A DNA stretch of 64,000 bases from Pseudomonas marginalis. GTDB lineage: Bacteria > Pseudomonadota > Gammaproteobacteria > Pseudomonadales > Pseudomonadaceae. Under the pieces are notes generated by a model. It was given only the letters and a program-made list of their open reading frames with translations, did no database searches and was not told where the DNA came from. A program made the translations under genes and the position numbers. Numbering within the stretch: position 1 is the stretch's first letter; each line of letters starts with the position of its first letter. The stretch is taken from positions 321,255 through 385,254 of the forward strand of contig NZ_LKEG01000026.1 of the NCBI RefSeq assembly GCF_001645105.1, read 5' to 3'. This document shows, piece after piece, positions 18,944-28,126 of this stretch.

Positions 18944-19866
18944 TTCGCTGCTCCCGTGTACGGATGGGTCGCGTGCCAGTGACGGGCAATGTCGACGCGG
19001 CGGGTGAACCACACCTGTTCATGGCCCTTGGCGTATTCGATAAAACGCTTCAAGGCGGCCAGGCGGGCAGGGCGGCCGATCAGGCGGCAATGCAGGCCGA
19101 TGGACAGCATCTTCGGCGCTTCGGCGCCTTCGGCGTAGAGCACGTCGAACGCGTCCTTGAGGTACTCGAAAAAGTCATCGCCCTTGTTGAAACCTTGCAC
19201 CTGGGTGAAGCGCATGTCATTGGTGTCCAGGGTGTAGGGGATCACCAGGTGCGGCTTGCCGGTGGGGTTGTTGGGTTCCCAGTAGGGCAGGTCGTCGTCG
19301 TAGGTGTCGCAATCGTAGAGGAAGCCGCCTTCCTCCATCACCAAGCGTCGGGTGTTGGGGCCGGTGCGCCCGGTGTACCAGCCCAGCGGGCGTTCGCCGG
19401 TCAGTTCGGTGAGGATGCGGATGGCTTCGAGCATATGCTCGCGCTCCTGGGCCTCGTCCATGTACTGGTAGTCGATCCAGCGGTAGCCGTGGCTGCAGAT
19501 TTCGTGGCCGGCCTCGACCATCGCGCGGATCACATCCGGGTGACGCTGGGCGGCCATGGCCACGGCGAAGATGGTCAGCGGGATATCGAATGCTTTGAAC
19601 AGCTTGAGGATGCGCCATACGCCGGCACGGCTGCCGTATTCGTACAGCGACTCCATGCTCATGTTGCGCGCGCCTTGCAGCGGCTGGGCCGAGACCATTT
19701 CCGAGAGGAAGGCTTCGGATTCCTTGTCTCCGTGCAAAATATTGCGCTCGCCGCCCTCTTCGTAGTTGAGTACGAAAGACAGCGCAATGCGCGCCTTGCC
19801 CGGCCAATGAGGGTGAGGAGGGTTACTGCCGTAACCGATCAGGTCGCGTGGGTAGTCAGCGCTCAC
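18940..19866 (-). CDS. puuE: allantoinase PuuE (polysaccharide deacetylase fold)
   Basis: A 308-residue cofactor-independent allantoinase of the PuuE type, opening allantoin to allantoate. It belongs to the NodB/polysaccharide-deacetylase superfamily: ALSFVLNYEEGGE near residue 29, GHEICSHGYRWIDYQ (conserved His region) and LHCRLIGRPAR towards the end. The start is GTG at 19866 with a strong GAAGGAAG upstream. It is the first gene of the minus-strand ureide row and faces uraH across a 388-base region carrying two TTGTATACAA-type palindromes. Confidence 0.94.
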   Translation of the reverse strand: MSADYPRDLIGYGSNPPHPHWPGKARIALSFVLNYEEGGERNILHGDKESEAFLSEMVSAQPLQGARNMSMESLYEYGSRAGVWRILKLFKAFDIPLTIFAVAMAAQRHPDVIRAMVEAGHEICSHGYRWIDYQYMDEAQEREHMLEAIRILTELTGERPLGWYTGRTGPNTRRLVMEEGGFLYDCDTYDDDLPYWEPNNPTGKPHLVIPYTLDTNDMRFTQVQGFNKGDDFFEYLKDAFDVLYAEGAEAPKMLSIGLHCRLIGRPARLAALKRFIEYAKGHEQVWFTRRVDIARHWHATHPYTGAAK

Positions 19867-19906
19867 TGCAGTCTTCCTTCTTGTTCGTCGAAGTAGCGAT
19901 GAGTGA

Positions 19907-19916
19907 TTGTATACAA
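19907..19916. promoter_or_regulatory. TTGTATACAA palindrome, puuE side
   Basis: A perfect 10-base palindrome that fits the FadR-subfamily GntR operator pattern (t.GTa.tAC.a), 41 bases upstream of the puuE start. The same word recurs upstream of the purine permease at 28127. Confidence 0.65.
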
Positions 19917-20144
19917 CTTATTGCTCAGTTTGTAAGCCTGCATTTCTGCATTTTTTCCGAATGGCATGCGTTTCAGTTACTGCAAGAAACCTGCCTGACT
20001 GGTCAGCTAAAGCCTAAAATCTTTTTGGTAGACGCCCACCTGTAGGCGTCAGCTTACCGGCAAGCATTCTAACTGGGTATAGCAGGTGCACCATTGTCGC
20101 CACCCAGGCCGCCACTCACGGGGACCGGGTGTTTGTTAAATTTA

Positions 20145-20154
20145 TTGTGTACAA
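20145..20154. promoter_or_regulatory. TTGTGTACAA near-palindrome, uraH side
   Basis: One base different from the palindrome at 19907. It lies 101 bases before the uraH start in an AT-rich stretch and probably is the second operator of the divergent promoter region. Confidence 0.55.
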
Positions 20155-20254
20155 GTTTTTTGAAAAGTGTCTTAATCGTTCATCGCCGGCTTTTTTGATG
20201 CCCTGAAAGAGTGCGGTTTCCTCTATTACTGACCACGGGAGGCGCACAGACGCC

Positions 20255-20608
20255 ATGGGACGTTTGACCACACACGTTTTGGACGCCGCACACGGCTGCC
20301 CCGGCAGCGCAATCAAGGTCGAGCTGTATCGCGTCGAAGGCGCGCAGCTGGAACTGGTTGCCACCGCACAGACCAACAGCGACGGCCGCTGCGATGCCCC
20401 CCTGCTGCAAGGTGATGACTACCGCAGCGGTGTCTATCAGCTGCAGTTCAGTGCGGGCGACTACTACCGCGCTCGAGGCGTGCAATTGCCGGAGCCTGCG
20501 TTTCTTGATGTGGTGGTCCTGCGGTTCGGCATCAGCGCCGAGCAGGACCACTATCACGTCCCGCTGCTGATTTCGCCCTACAGCTATTCGACTTACCGCG
20601 GTAGCTGA
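20255..20608 (+). CDS. uraH: 5-hydroxyisourate hydrolase UraH (transthyretin-like)
   Basis: A 117-residue transthyretin-related enzyme, hydrolysing 5-hydroxyisourate, the PuuD product, to OHCU for UraD. Signatures are TTHVLDAAHGCPGS at the N-terminus with the catalytic His, and the C-terminal YHVPLLISPYSYSTYRGS, with the diagnostic YRGS ending. There is no signal peptide, so it acts in the cytoplasm. The ATG at 20255 follows GGGAGG. A rho-independent terminator follows the gene. Confidence 0.96.
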   Translation: MGRLTTHVLDAAHGCPGSAIKVELYRVEGAQLELVATAQTNSDGRCDAPLLQGDDYRSGVYQLQFSAGDYYRARGVQLPEPAFLDVVVLRFGISAEQDHYHVPLLISPYSYSTYRGS

Positions 20609-20638
20609 CTAACGTACACCACTGACTTCGTTGGTTTT

Positions 20639-20665
20639 GGCCCGCCCACACTGCGGGCTTTTTTT
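20639..20665 (+). terminator. rho-independent terminator after uraH
   Basis: The stem GCCCGC / GCGGGC (20640-20645 and 20653-20658) with a 7-base loop is followed by seven T residues. Confidence 0.85.
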
Positions 20666-20835
20666 CGAGTGCTGTTCAAGGAGGGCGATCCGGCAAGGGC
20701 GCTTTCTAAGGTTCCCCTGGCATATGAACAGGGAGAGCGCCCGCGATATTTTTATTAGGCCAAGGTTATTTATGTACATCGGGAGCAGTCGTCGATCTGC
20801 GTAGCCTCGTGTTTTTCAGAGCAACGGAGGCGAAG

Positions 20836-23800
20836 ATGAGCGAGGTACCCGACTCTCAGGCAGGACGTGTCGACGATGACCCTATCAAGGACGGCTTGAC
20901 CCGCCGAATCAATTCCAGCGCTTCGCCCAGCCGCACGATCAACGAGCTGCACGCCGCCAGCCTGCGAGCCCGGGCATCGACCAAACGCCTGAACACCTTA
21001 CTGAGCCGTGCCCCACGCATTCGCCGGATTACGCGCGTGGCATTACAAAAGGCCTTCGGCGTGAACCTTGAAACCCTGCCGGGCAAAGTGCCGATGCAGG
21101 AGAGCCAGGTATGCTCACTGCCGGACTTGATCGAGGCGAGCCTGAGGTTGCTGGCGTCGGAGCCCGATGATGATGGCGTGGCCCCGTGTACGCTGGATGA
21201 CAGGTCCCAGGCGGCCTTGTTGGACGCTCTTGGAGAGTGGGACCACGCGCAGCTTGATGAGGCCCAGGCGGATTACTGGACGGGATTGGCGGGCGACTCC
21301 TGGCTGTCACGCCAGGCACGTTGGCGTGAGGTCTACAGCGAGTGGTTAGCCGACCAGGCGTTGCTGGCTCACGGCGTGTTGGAGCTGTCGGATCATGGCG
21401 TGGAGATGGTGCAGGGCATCCTCGACGCGCCCACCTTGGCGGCGCGGCAGCAGGCGGGTGGGTTTTGGGGCGGTTTGCAGGTTTCACCGCTATTTTGGCC
21501 GGCCAAGGGAGCGGTCCGCGTGCTGTTGGGCGGCGCCTTGCATATCTATCAGGACGAGGGGCGCAGCCATCAGCGGCAGGTGATTGTTCTGCCGGGGTTG
21601 GCCCAGGTGTTTCACGAATTTGGCTCCTTGATCAGCTTGCAAGAGCAACTGCCGAGGTTGATCAATCGGCATTTGGAGGCCGTGTGGCCACGTTTGCCCC
21701 TGAGTCGTCGACACGAATTACCGGACGTTGTCTCACAGGATGCCGTTCCTCTCACCGTCCAGCCCCCGCAACCGCTGACGGATAACGCACTGCACCACAG
21801 CGCCGATAGCGTGGTGCGCATCCAGTGGGAAAATGAGCGCGATTGTGTCCGGCAGATCAACTTGGTCCTGGTGTTTCCTCGCGACGCGGCACGCGGCAGC
21901 GAGGGGAGTATTATCCAGCGCTTGCAGCGGGTTGAGCAGGAGCGCAAGCAGTGGATCCAGCCACGACCGGACCTTCACGCTGCGTTGGAGCAAATGCTGG
22001 AGTGGGACCGGCTACGTCGGTTGCAGCACATCGATTTTGCCAGCCTGGATTCGGACCTGGCGATCAAAACCCGCGAAGCCAAGCTGCTGCGCTATGAGAA
22101 AGCGCTGTCGGGGCTGTTGGACCCCACGGACCTGAACCATGAGACCTCCGCGCATAGCGACTTCCAAGCGCTGCACCGGCAGTGGCAGGAGGCCTTTGCC
22201 GCTGCGCAAACGCTGGTCTCTGACTCGCGCCTGGCAGACCTCGAATACTGGAAATATAGCCCCGCAGGCCAGCGTTCACGGGCTTCGCAACTGCTGAAAG
22301 CATGCCATACGGCGTTGGATGCCGAGGTGCGCCTGCAACACCAGTTGAAGCTGATCGGGCCCCGCCATCTGAAGGTCGGGCTTGAAGCCCTGGAAAAAAA
22401 ACCAGCCACCGCCGATGCACGCAGTACAACGCGGTGGCTGGGTGTCTCGATTGGCAGCGGCCATCGCTTGCTCGGAGCATGGGTCATCACCACTGCCGAG
22501 GCTGTGGCGCGGCCGATTCGCCAAGAGCCGGTGCTGTTTTATTTGCCGGGTATCCACGGTGGGCTTCAAGGGTTCAATTCACTGGAGCAACTGTCTGCCG
22601 CGCTGGACGCCAGTCTTAAAGACGCGGACGGCTCACCCCTGTGGCGCAGCGTTCACCGTCCGAAGCGCGCACGGGCCATGGCTGAAGTCAAAGCCTTGGC
22701 GACCGACCAGCCGTTGACGGTGACCTGGTCGGTGATTGAAGGGCACGCGCTGATGCTGGCGATTCGTGAGCAGCTCGAAGGCTTCAATCAACTGCGGGTG
22801 AGCGTGGAAAAAGGCGAGCAAATTTTTCGCGAAGTCAGTGACACATTTTTGGCCAAAATGCTGTTGGCCGATGAAGCGGCCAGCAGCTTGCAGATCCCAC
22901 CCAACGATACGCGGGACCAGGCGTTGGCCAATGTCGAGGTCTTGCGCCTGGCGGCGGCGCAGGTCAAGCGTTTGCCCGCCTGGATGGCCCAGGCCGCAGT
23001 GGCCCAACGCAGGCAATATGGACGGCTGCAAACCCAGGCCCTGAGTGCGCGCCAGGTCCTCGAGCGCGGCCTGTTGCACCATTTGCCGGCGCTGGCGACG
23101 TTTGCTCGCCAAGCGCTGATCGCGCAGTTGACCGCCGATGGTTTTTATCCCGAGGTGAACATCGACCAACCGATGCTGGAGTTGCCCGATGATGTCAGCA
23201 CCCACTGGGAAGGCCACCCACAACGCCCGGCGGGCGGGTCGGGGATCAAGACGGTGGTCAGCCAGCAACGCAGCCAGTTCAGCCTGTTACAACTGGCCCT
23301 GAGCAACCTGGATGCCGAGGCGCCCTGGACACGACAGAGGTTGCGCCATGCGCGTTACCTGGAACCCGCCTGGAAGACTCGCCTGACCCCTGACTATTTG
23401 CTTGAAACGATTTCGGCCCTGGACCTGGGCGGGCAGTACGACCACCAGATCAGTCAGGCGTTTTATGGCGATGGCGAGGGTTCGACTGGCCTGCGGGCGG
23501 TCCTGTTACGGGCGTTTCGGTTGGCGGCGCGATGGGAGCTGTTCAGTGCCGTCAACGCGGGGTTGAGTGCCCGTGCGCAAAGCCTGTTTGACGTTGCGCT
23601 GAGCGCCCGCTCGGTGTCTGACCTGGAACGTAACGGTCATCGGGTTCAGTTGTGTTGCGTTCGGCTGGAGGCGTTGACGTTACCCCAGCCGCGACATGTG
23701 GCCGGCATTGTGCTGATCCTCGATCAAGTCGATGGCCGGTGCCTGGTGTATTGGCCCGAGGCAACAGGGCACCCGGCGTTAACCGAGCATCTGAACCTGG

Positions 23801-25971
23801 CGCGAGCTCGTCAGGCACTGATCGACCTTGCGGCTGAACCGGACATCTGTCTGGACATTGCCCGCAAAATCGCGCCGGGTTGGGAGGCTCAGGCCCTCGG
23901 CAGTTACCCGGAAGTCCTGCACCGTGTTGCCGAACCATTGAGCTGGTTGAGGGTCATCCACGGGTTTGCAAGCAACGGTTGGCCGGGCATCGCAAAGGCT
24001 GTGCGGCGATGGTTCATGACCTGGCGCGTACAGCCGGCCAAAGCCTTGACGGAGATCGAAGCCGAAATCAGTGAGCAACAGGCCGCAGCACCGCGTCAGT
24101 GGTTGGGGATTACCCTCAGCAACGGCTATCACCTGTTGGCCATGGTGGCCCATGCTCGGGTACTCGGTGTCCAGCGCCAGGCGCGCAGTGAGTCCAACTC
24201 CCGTGAAGAGTTGCAGGCCTATCGCGAATGGCGCTTGGGTGAACAGGTCGACGCCAGGCGGCGCGGGCTGTTGTCCTACGTGCCGGGGGTGGGCCTGGGT
24301 GTCAAGGTGTACGAAGTATTGCTGGCTGCCAGGCGGGTGTATCAACGCGCCTCGCCACATGCAGTGTTCGACCTGGTGTCGAGTGTCCACATGGCCGTGG
24401 TCGAAGCGCTCATGACCTTAAGCCCCGGCATCCTGGCGCGGGGCAGTCGTGGCCTCAGCACCGCGACCCTGCGCCAGGCCCTCAAGCAGTTGCATCGCCA
24501 GCAGCGAATGGCACATGGCGGCGACTTTTATTTGCGTTCGTCGCCCGGCGCGCGTTCGCTCAAGGGCCTTGACGGCTATAGCACCTCGACCACCGTCGAC
24601 GGTGCGATTGCCCTTCGTGGCCACAGCAAGGGCAGTTATGTGAAAGGCGGCGAACAGTTTGTGGTCGACGGTGCAGAGCGCTACGCCGTTTATCGTCGCC
24701 CAGGGGAGCGCGACCTGCGCATGAAAAACACTAAGGCCGCCGGTGAGAACGAACTGGTGCTGCGCATTCAAGAACCCTCCGAGTGGCTACTGGGGGCCGA
24801 CGCCCCGGAACCGACGCCCGGTCCCAGCTCCGGGCGGTGGAGGCCTTGGGATACAACGGAGGGGAACACCGGCTGGTCGGCACCGCAGGCGCCTCCCCGC
24901 ACCGGTTATCGGGACCGCGCCGTGCTGGCGGATCATGCCTGGCAGGGCTGGGGGCAGGAAGTACCGGCCGAGCCACCGCAGGCGATATCCGCTTCCAAGC
25001 GCTTGTACCGTATGCCTGGCCCCCGACCTTACGACGCACTGCTGTTGGGCAACAAATATTACGAGATCCTCCCCGCAGGCGCGAAGGGACCGGACGATCT
25101 GGTTTTCGTGAGGCGTAGCGTACGCATGGGAGAAGGGCCTTATGACGAACTGGTCCACTGGCTCAGCGATGACCTGGCTTCCCAGCCCATTCCTTTTACC
25201 TTGGGGGCCGACGGCCTGTGGACGCCGCGTCAACCGCTGTTCGTTGGGCCCTTGGTCGAGTCGGTGGCTACGGCTTTTCCTGGCTTGACCCGCTCGAGTC
25301 AGTACGCCGTAGCCCATCGTCTGGTAGAACTGGCCGATACGGGGAACTCAATGACCGCCACGCGCCTGCTCAATATTCGCGCGACCCTCGATGATTGGCT
25401 GCCGCCGGTGCCCCGCGTTCTGGGGCAGACGGATGACCTGTTAAGGATGCTAAAGCCGCTGCGACTGGAGAAGCGAGCGAGCATCAACATCGCCACTGAA
25501 AGCACTGGGATGGGGTTTGCCCGCGTGGACTTCATCGTGCCTTTTCGACTGCCTCCTGCACTGTCTGGCCCAAAAGGCACCGCGAGCACGCGCACCAAAA
25601 ACTTGACCGTGCGCAAGGCCGTCAGGCAAGTGCTTGAGCGCCAGGGTTTTACCGTCACGGCAGTGGAGAAACGCAAGATGGGCAACCAGTACAACTTTAT
25701 CTGCACCCATCCCAAATCCAGCAATGTGTACTTCATGATGACGCGCTGGACGGAGTCGAGCAGCCTGAATATCCAGTCCACGGATGTGCTGCAGTTGTCC
25801 GACACCTGGTTTCGACGAACCCTGACCCATAGCCCTGCCAGCAAGAAGGGGCTGTACGAACCCGTCAAGCAAGCCATGAAGGACAAACGCCTGGTCAAAA
25901 TGCTGGTGGGCATACAGCACAACCGCAGCGCGGGTTACTTCACGGTGTTCATGATCAAGGTGACGGACTAG
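20836..25971 (+). CDS. giant dermonecrotic-toxin-like protein (1711 aa)
   Basis: A 1711-residue protein resembling the very long Pseudomonas proteins annotated as dermonecrotic toxin (DUF6543-type). I base this on architecture and style, not a search. There is no signal peptide. Modules of the form hydrophobic strand, Tyr/Leu-Pro-Gly, then a leucine-rich helix recur near residues 219-288 (VIVLPGLAQVF), 532-595 (LFYLPGIHGGLQGFNSLEQL), 952-988 (CLVYWPEATG) and 1140-1170 (LLSYVPGVGLGVKVYE). A toxin-like stretch with YAVYRRPGERDLRMKN lies at about 1279-1325. A Pro/Gly linker (PTPGPSSG, about 1325) precedes a related RLYRMPGPRPYD at about 1390. The last 120 residues (from about 1590) are basic and unlike the rest: RKAVRQVLERQGFTV, YFMMTRW. 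GGAGG lies five bases before the ATG at 20836. No secretion or immunity gene is adjacent. The target is unknown. Confidence 0.7.
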   Translation: MSEVPDSQAGRVDDDPIKDGLTRRINSSASPSRTINELHAASLRARASTKRLNTLLSRAPRIRRITRVALQKAFGVNLETLPGKVPMQESQVCSLPDLIEASLRLLASEPDDDGVAPCTLDDRSQAALLDALGEWDHAQLDEAQADYWTGLAGDSWLSRQARWREVYSEWLADQALLAHGVLELSDHGVEMVQGILDAPTLAARQQAGGFWGGLQVSPLFWPAKGAVRVLLGGALHIYQDEGRSHQRQVIVLPGLAQVFHEFGSLISLQEQLPRLINRHLEAVWPRLPLSRRHELPDVVSQDAVPLTVQPPQPLTDNALHHSADSVVRIQWENERDCVRQINLVLVFPRDAARGSEGSIIQRLQRVEQERKQWIQPRPDLHAALEQMLEWDRLRRLQHIDFASLDSDLAIKTREAKLLRYEKALSGLLDPTDLNHETSAHSDFQALHRQWQEAFAAAQTLVSDSRLADLEYWKYSPAGQRSRASQLLKACHTALDAEVRLQHQLKLIGPRHLKVGLEALEKKPATADARSTTRWLGVSIGSGHRLLGAWVITTAEAVARPIRQEPVLFYLPGIHGGLQGFNSLEQLSAALDASLKDADGSPLWRSVHRPKRARAMAEVKALATDQPLTVTWSVIEGHALMLAIREQLEGFNQLRVSVEKGEQIFREVSDTFLAKMLLADEAASSLQIPPNDTRDQALANVEVLRLAAAQVKRLPAWMAQAAVAQRRQYGRLQTQALSARQVLERGLLHHLPALATFARQALIAQLTADGFYPEVNIDQPMLELPDDVSTHWEGHPQRPAGGSGIKTVVSQQRSQFSLLQLALSNLDAEAPWTRQRLRHARYLEPAWKTRLTPDYLLETISALDLGGQYDHQISQAFYGDGEGSTGLRAVLLRAFRLAARWELFSAVNAGLSARAQSLFDVALSARSVSDLERNGHRVQLCCVRLEALTLPQPRHVAGIVLILDQVDGRCLVYWPEATGHPALTEHLNLARARQALIDLAAEPDICLDIARKIAPGWEAQALGSYPEVLHRVAEPLSWLRVIHGFASNGWPGIAKAVRRWFMTWRVQPAKALTEIEAEISEQQAAAPRQWLGITLSNGYHLLAMVAHARVLGVQRQARSESNSREELQAYREWRLGEQVDARRRGLLSYVPGVGLGVKVYEVLLAARRVYQRASPHAVFDLVSSVHMAVVEALMTLSPGILARGSRGLSTATLRQALKQLHRQQRMAHGGDFYLRSSPGARSLKGLDGYSTSTTVDGAIALRGHSKGSYVKGGEQFVVDGAERYAVYRRPGERDLRMKNTKAAGENELVLRIQEPSEWLLGADAPEPTPGPSSGRWRPWDTTEGNTGWSAPQAPPRTGYRDRAVLADHAWQGWGQEVPAEPPQAISASKRLYRMPGPRPYDALLLGNKYYEILPAGAKGPDDLVFVRRSVRMGEGPYDELVHWLSDDLASQPIPFTLGADGLWTPRQPLFVGPLVESVATAFPGLTRSSQYAVAHRLVELADTGNSMTATRLLNIRATLDDWLPPVPRVLGQTDDLLRMLKPLRLEKRASINIATESTGMGFARVDFIVPFRLPPALSGPKGTASTRTKNLTVRKAVRQVLERQGFTVTAVEKRKMGNQYNFICTHPKSSNVYFMMTRWTESSSLNIQSTDVLQLSDTWFRRTLTHSPASKKGLYEPVKQAMKDKRLVKMLVGIQHNRSAGYFTVFMIKVTD

Positions 25972-25978
25972 GTAACGA

Positions 25979-26605
25979 TCAGCGACTGAGCAGTGACGCC
26001 GCGCCCGCACCACTGAACAACCCTGCGCTGATGCGGTTGAACCAGCGTTGTCCCTTGCCGCTGCGCAGGTACTGCGCTGCGCCATGGGCGCCGAGGCCGT
26101 AGGCCAGCTTGCACAGCAGGTCGAGTACGGTCCACGTGGCGATCATGATCAACAGCTGTGGCACAAACGCCTGCTGGGCACTGAGGAACTGCGGCAGGAA
26201 GGCGGCAAAAAACAGGATGTCCTTGGGGTTGCTGGCGCCCAATATAAAGGCGCGGCCAAACAGCGTGCGAAAGCGCGGCGTAGCAACGGCCTGCGGTACC
26301 ACGGCACCTTGGGCCGGTTGGCGCGATTGCTGCCAACTCTGCCAGGCGAGATAAAACAGGTAGGCCGCGCCGACAATTTTCAACGCGCTGAACAGGTGTT
26401 CCGACGCCAGCAGCAGGGCGCCCAGGCCTAATGCCGATGCGCTCAACAGGCAGATCGAGGCAGACACGCCACCGAGAAATGCCGGGTAGGAGCGGCGCAG
26501 ACCGAAATTCAAACTGTTGCTGATCATCAGCAATGACAACGGTCCCGGGATCAGGATCACTACCAGCGCAGCGCCGCTGAACAGCAGCCAGGTTTCCAGA
26601 CTCAT
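25979..26605 (-). CDS. LysE/RhtB-family exporter
   Basis: A 208-residue inner-membrane protein with about six hydrophobic helices of the LysE superfamily, which exports amino acids or related small molecules. The N-terminal family motif is IPGPLSLLMISNSLNFG, and the cytosolic loop ends in FILGASNPKDILFFAAFLPQF, a hallmark of RhtB-type members. The ATG at 26605 follows GGGAGG, replacing an upstream ATG. It converges on the giant toxin-like gene with only seven bases between stops. The substrate cannot be assigned. Confidence 0.92.
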   Translation of the reverse strand: MSLETWLLFSGAALVVILIPGPLSLLMISNSLNFGLRRSYPAFLGGVSASICLLSASALGLGALLLASEHLFSALKIVGAAYLFYLAWQSWQQSRQPAQGAVVPQAVATPRFRTLFGRAFILGASNPKDILFFAAFLPQFLSAQQAFVPQLLIMIATWTVLDLLCKLAYGLGAHGAAQYLRSGKGQRWFNRISAGLFSGAGAASLLSR

Positions 26606-26623
26606 TGCGTTCCTCCCTTCATA

Positions 26624-26650
26624 CAAAAGCCCCACCCGACGGGGTGAGGC
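26624..26650 (-). terminator. rho-independent terminator after the purine permease
   Basis: Read on the minus strand, GCCTCACCC pairs with GGGTGGGGC (one G-T pair) around a four-base loop and is followed by TTTTGT. It lies just past the stop of the AzgA-type permease and in front of the LysE-type gene. Confidence 0.75.
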
Positions 26651-26668
26651 GGGGTCAAACCGGTGTCC

Positions 26669-28015
26669 CTACAGGAACGCGAACTTGGCAATGAAGATCG
26701 CGCAGAGCACCCACAGGCTGACAGAAATTTCCCTATGCTTGCCGGTACCGGCCTTCAGCGCCACATAGGTGATAAAACCCAGGGCGATCCCGTCGGCAAC
26801 CGAGAAGGTCAGCGGCATCATGATCGCCGTAACAATCGCCGGGATGCTGTCGGTGGCGTCGTCCCAGTTGATATGGGCCATGCCGCTCATCATCAGCATC
26901 GCGACATAGATCAACGCGCCGGCCGTGGCGCACGCAGGAATCATGCCGGCCAGCGGCGCGAAGAACATCGCCGCCACAAACAGAACGCCCACGGTCACGG
27001 CCGTTAGCCCGGTGCGGCCACCGGCGGCGACACCGGCGGCACTTTCCACGTAGCTGGTCACCGGTGGCACGCCGACCATGGCACCGAACACGCTGGAGGC
27101 ACTGTCGGCCTTCAACGCGCGGGACAGGTTATCGATCTTGCCATCGGCATTGACCAGCCCGGCTCGTTGCGCGACGCCCATCAGTGTACCTGCGGTGTCG
27201 AACATGTGTACAAAAAGAAAGGCAAATACAACGCTGATCATGCTGACATTGAACACACCTTTCACGTCCATGGCCATCCAGGTCGGCGCCAGGCTCGGTG
27301 GGGTGGAGATCATGCCGTTGTAGTGCACCAGCCCCAGCCCCCATCCTGCCAGGGTGACGGCGATGATGCTGATCAGGATCGCGCCAAACACGCGGTGGTA
27401 GCTGAGAATGGCGATGAGCAGGAAACACACGGCCGCGAGCAGTGGCGCGGGTTCATGCAGCGAGCCGAGCTTGATCAGCGTGGCCGGGCTGTCGACGATG
27501 ATCCCGGCGGTTTTCAAACCGATCACCCCGAGGAACAAGCCGACACCCGCGCCCATGGCATGGCGCAGGCTGACCGGAATGCTGTTGAGCAACCACTCAC
27601 GCACCCGCGAGAGCGTCAGGCCCATGAACAACACGCCGGAGATAAACACCGCGCCCAGCGCGGTTTCCCAGGTGTAGCCCATGGTGCCGACCACGGTGTA
27701 GGTGAAAAACGCGTTCAACCCCATGCCTGGTGCGAGACCCACTGGCCAGTTGGCATACAGGCCCATCAACAGGCAACCCAGCGCGGCGGCGATGCAGGTG
27801 GCGACGAACGCCGCGCCATGATCGATGCCGGCGTCGGCCATGATGTTCGGGTTGACGAAGATGATGTACGCCATGGTGATAAAGGTGGTGAGGCCGGCGA
27901 TCAGCTCGGTCTTCACTGTGGTGCCATGCAAGCGCAGTTTGAACAGGCGTTCCAGCCAGCCGGTGTGGGTGGGTTGGAGGTCCAGGGGTGAGGCTTCGGA
28001 TTTGCGGCTATCCAC
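26669..28015 (-). CDS. AzgA-type NCS2 guanine/hypoxanthine permease
   Basis: A 448-residue nucleobase permease with about 13 membrane segments, of the AzgA/PbuG (AdeP/GhxP) branch, importing adenine, guanine or hypoxanthine with protons. Motifs are TELIAGLTTFITMAYIIFVN, PVGLAPGMGLNAFF and HMFDTAGTLMGVAQRAG. VPPVTSYVESAAGVAAGGRTGL carries the substrate-site glutamate. The start is GTG at 28015 after GAGGAG. An AACAATAA motif lies 21 bases upstream and a TTGTATACAA palindrome 111 bases upstream, the latter shared with the ureide genes. Confidence 0.92.
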   Translation of the reverse strand: MDSRKSEASPLDLQPTHTGWLERLFKLRLHGTTVKTELIAGLTTFITMAYIIFVNPNIMADAGIDHGAAFVATCIAAALGCLLMGLYANWPVGLAPGMGLNAFFTYTVVGTMGYTWETALGAVFISGVLFMGLTLSRVREWLLNSIPVSLRHAMGAGVGLFLGVIGLKTAGIIVDSPATLIKLGSLHEPAPLLAAVCFLLIAILSYHRVFGAILISIIAVTLAGWGLGLVHYNGMISTPPSLAPTWMAMDVKGVFNVSMISVVFAFLFVHMFDTAGTLMGVAQRAGLVNADGKIDNLSRALKADSASSVFGAMVGVPPVTSYVESAAGVAAGGRTGLTAVTVGVLFVAAMFFAPLAGMIPACATAGALIYVAMLMMSGMAHINWDDATDSIPAIVTAIMMPLTFSVADGIALGFITYVALKAGTGKHREISVSLWVLCAIFIAKFAFL

Positions 28016-28036
28016 AGCGAGTACTCCTCAAGCATT

Positions 28037-28044
28037 TTATTGTT
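28037..28044 (-). promoter_or_regulatory. AACAATAA motif (Crc/Hfq type) before the purine permease
   Basis: On the minus strand AACAATAAAATG lies 21 bases upstream of the GTG start and just before GAGGAG. It fits AAnAAnAA. Confidence 0.5.
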
Positions 28045-28126
28045 ATGGCCAGCGCGTAGGCGCTGAGAGGTACTGGCGGGTTTGTTGACCAATAGGTCAG
28101 GAACTCGCACGAAGCGAATTATGCTT

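Larger units (their letters stand above)
19867..20254. other. 388-base divergent control region of puuE and uraH
   Basis: This gene-free region separates puuE (minus) from uraH (plus). It contains two near-identical 10-base palindromes, one 41 bases from the puuE start and one about 100 bases from the uraH start. The stretch around 20131-20165 is AT-rich. I see no ORF. Confidence 0.7.
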
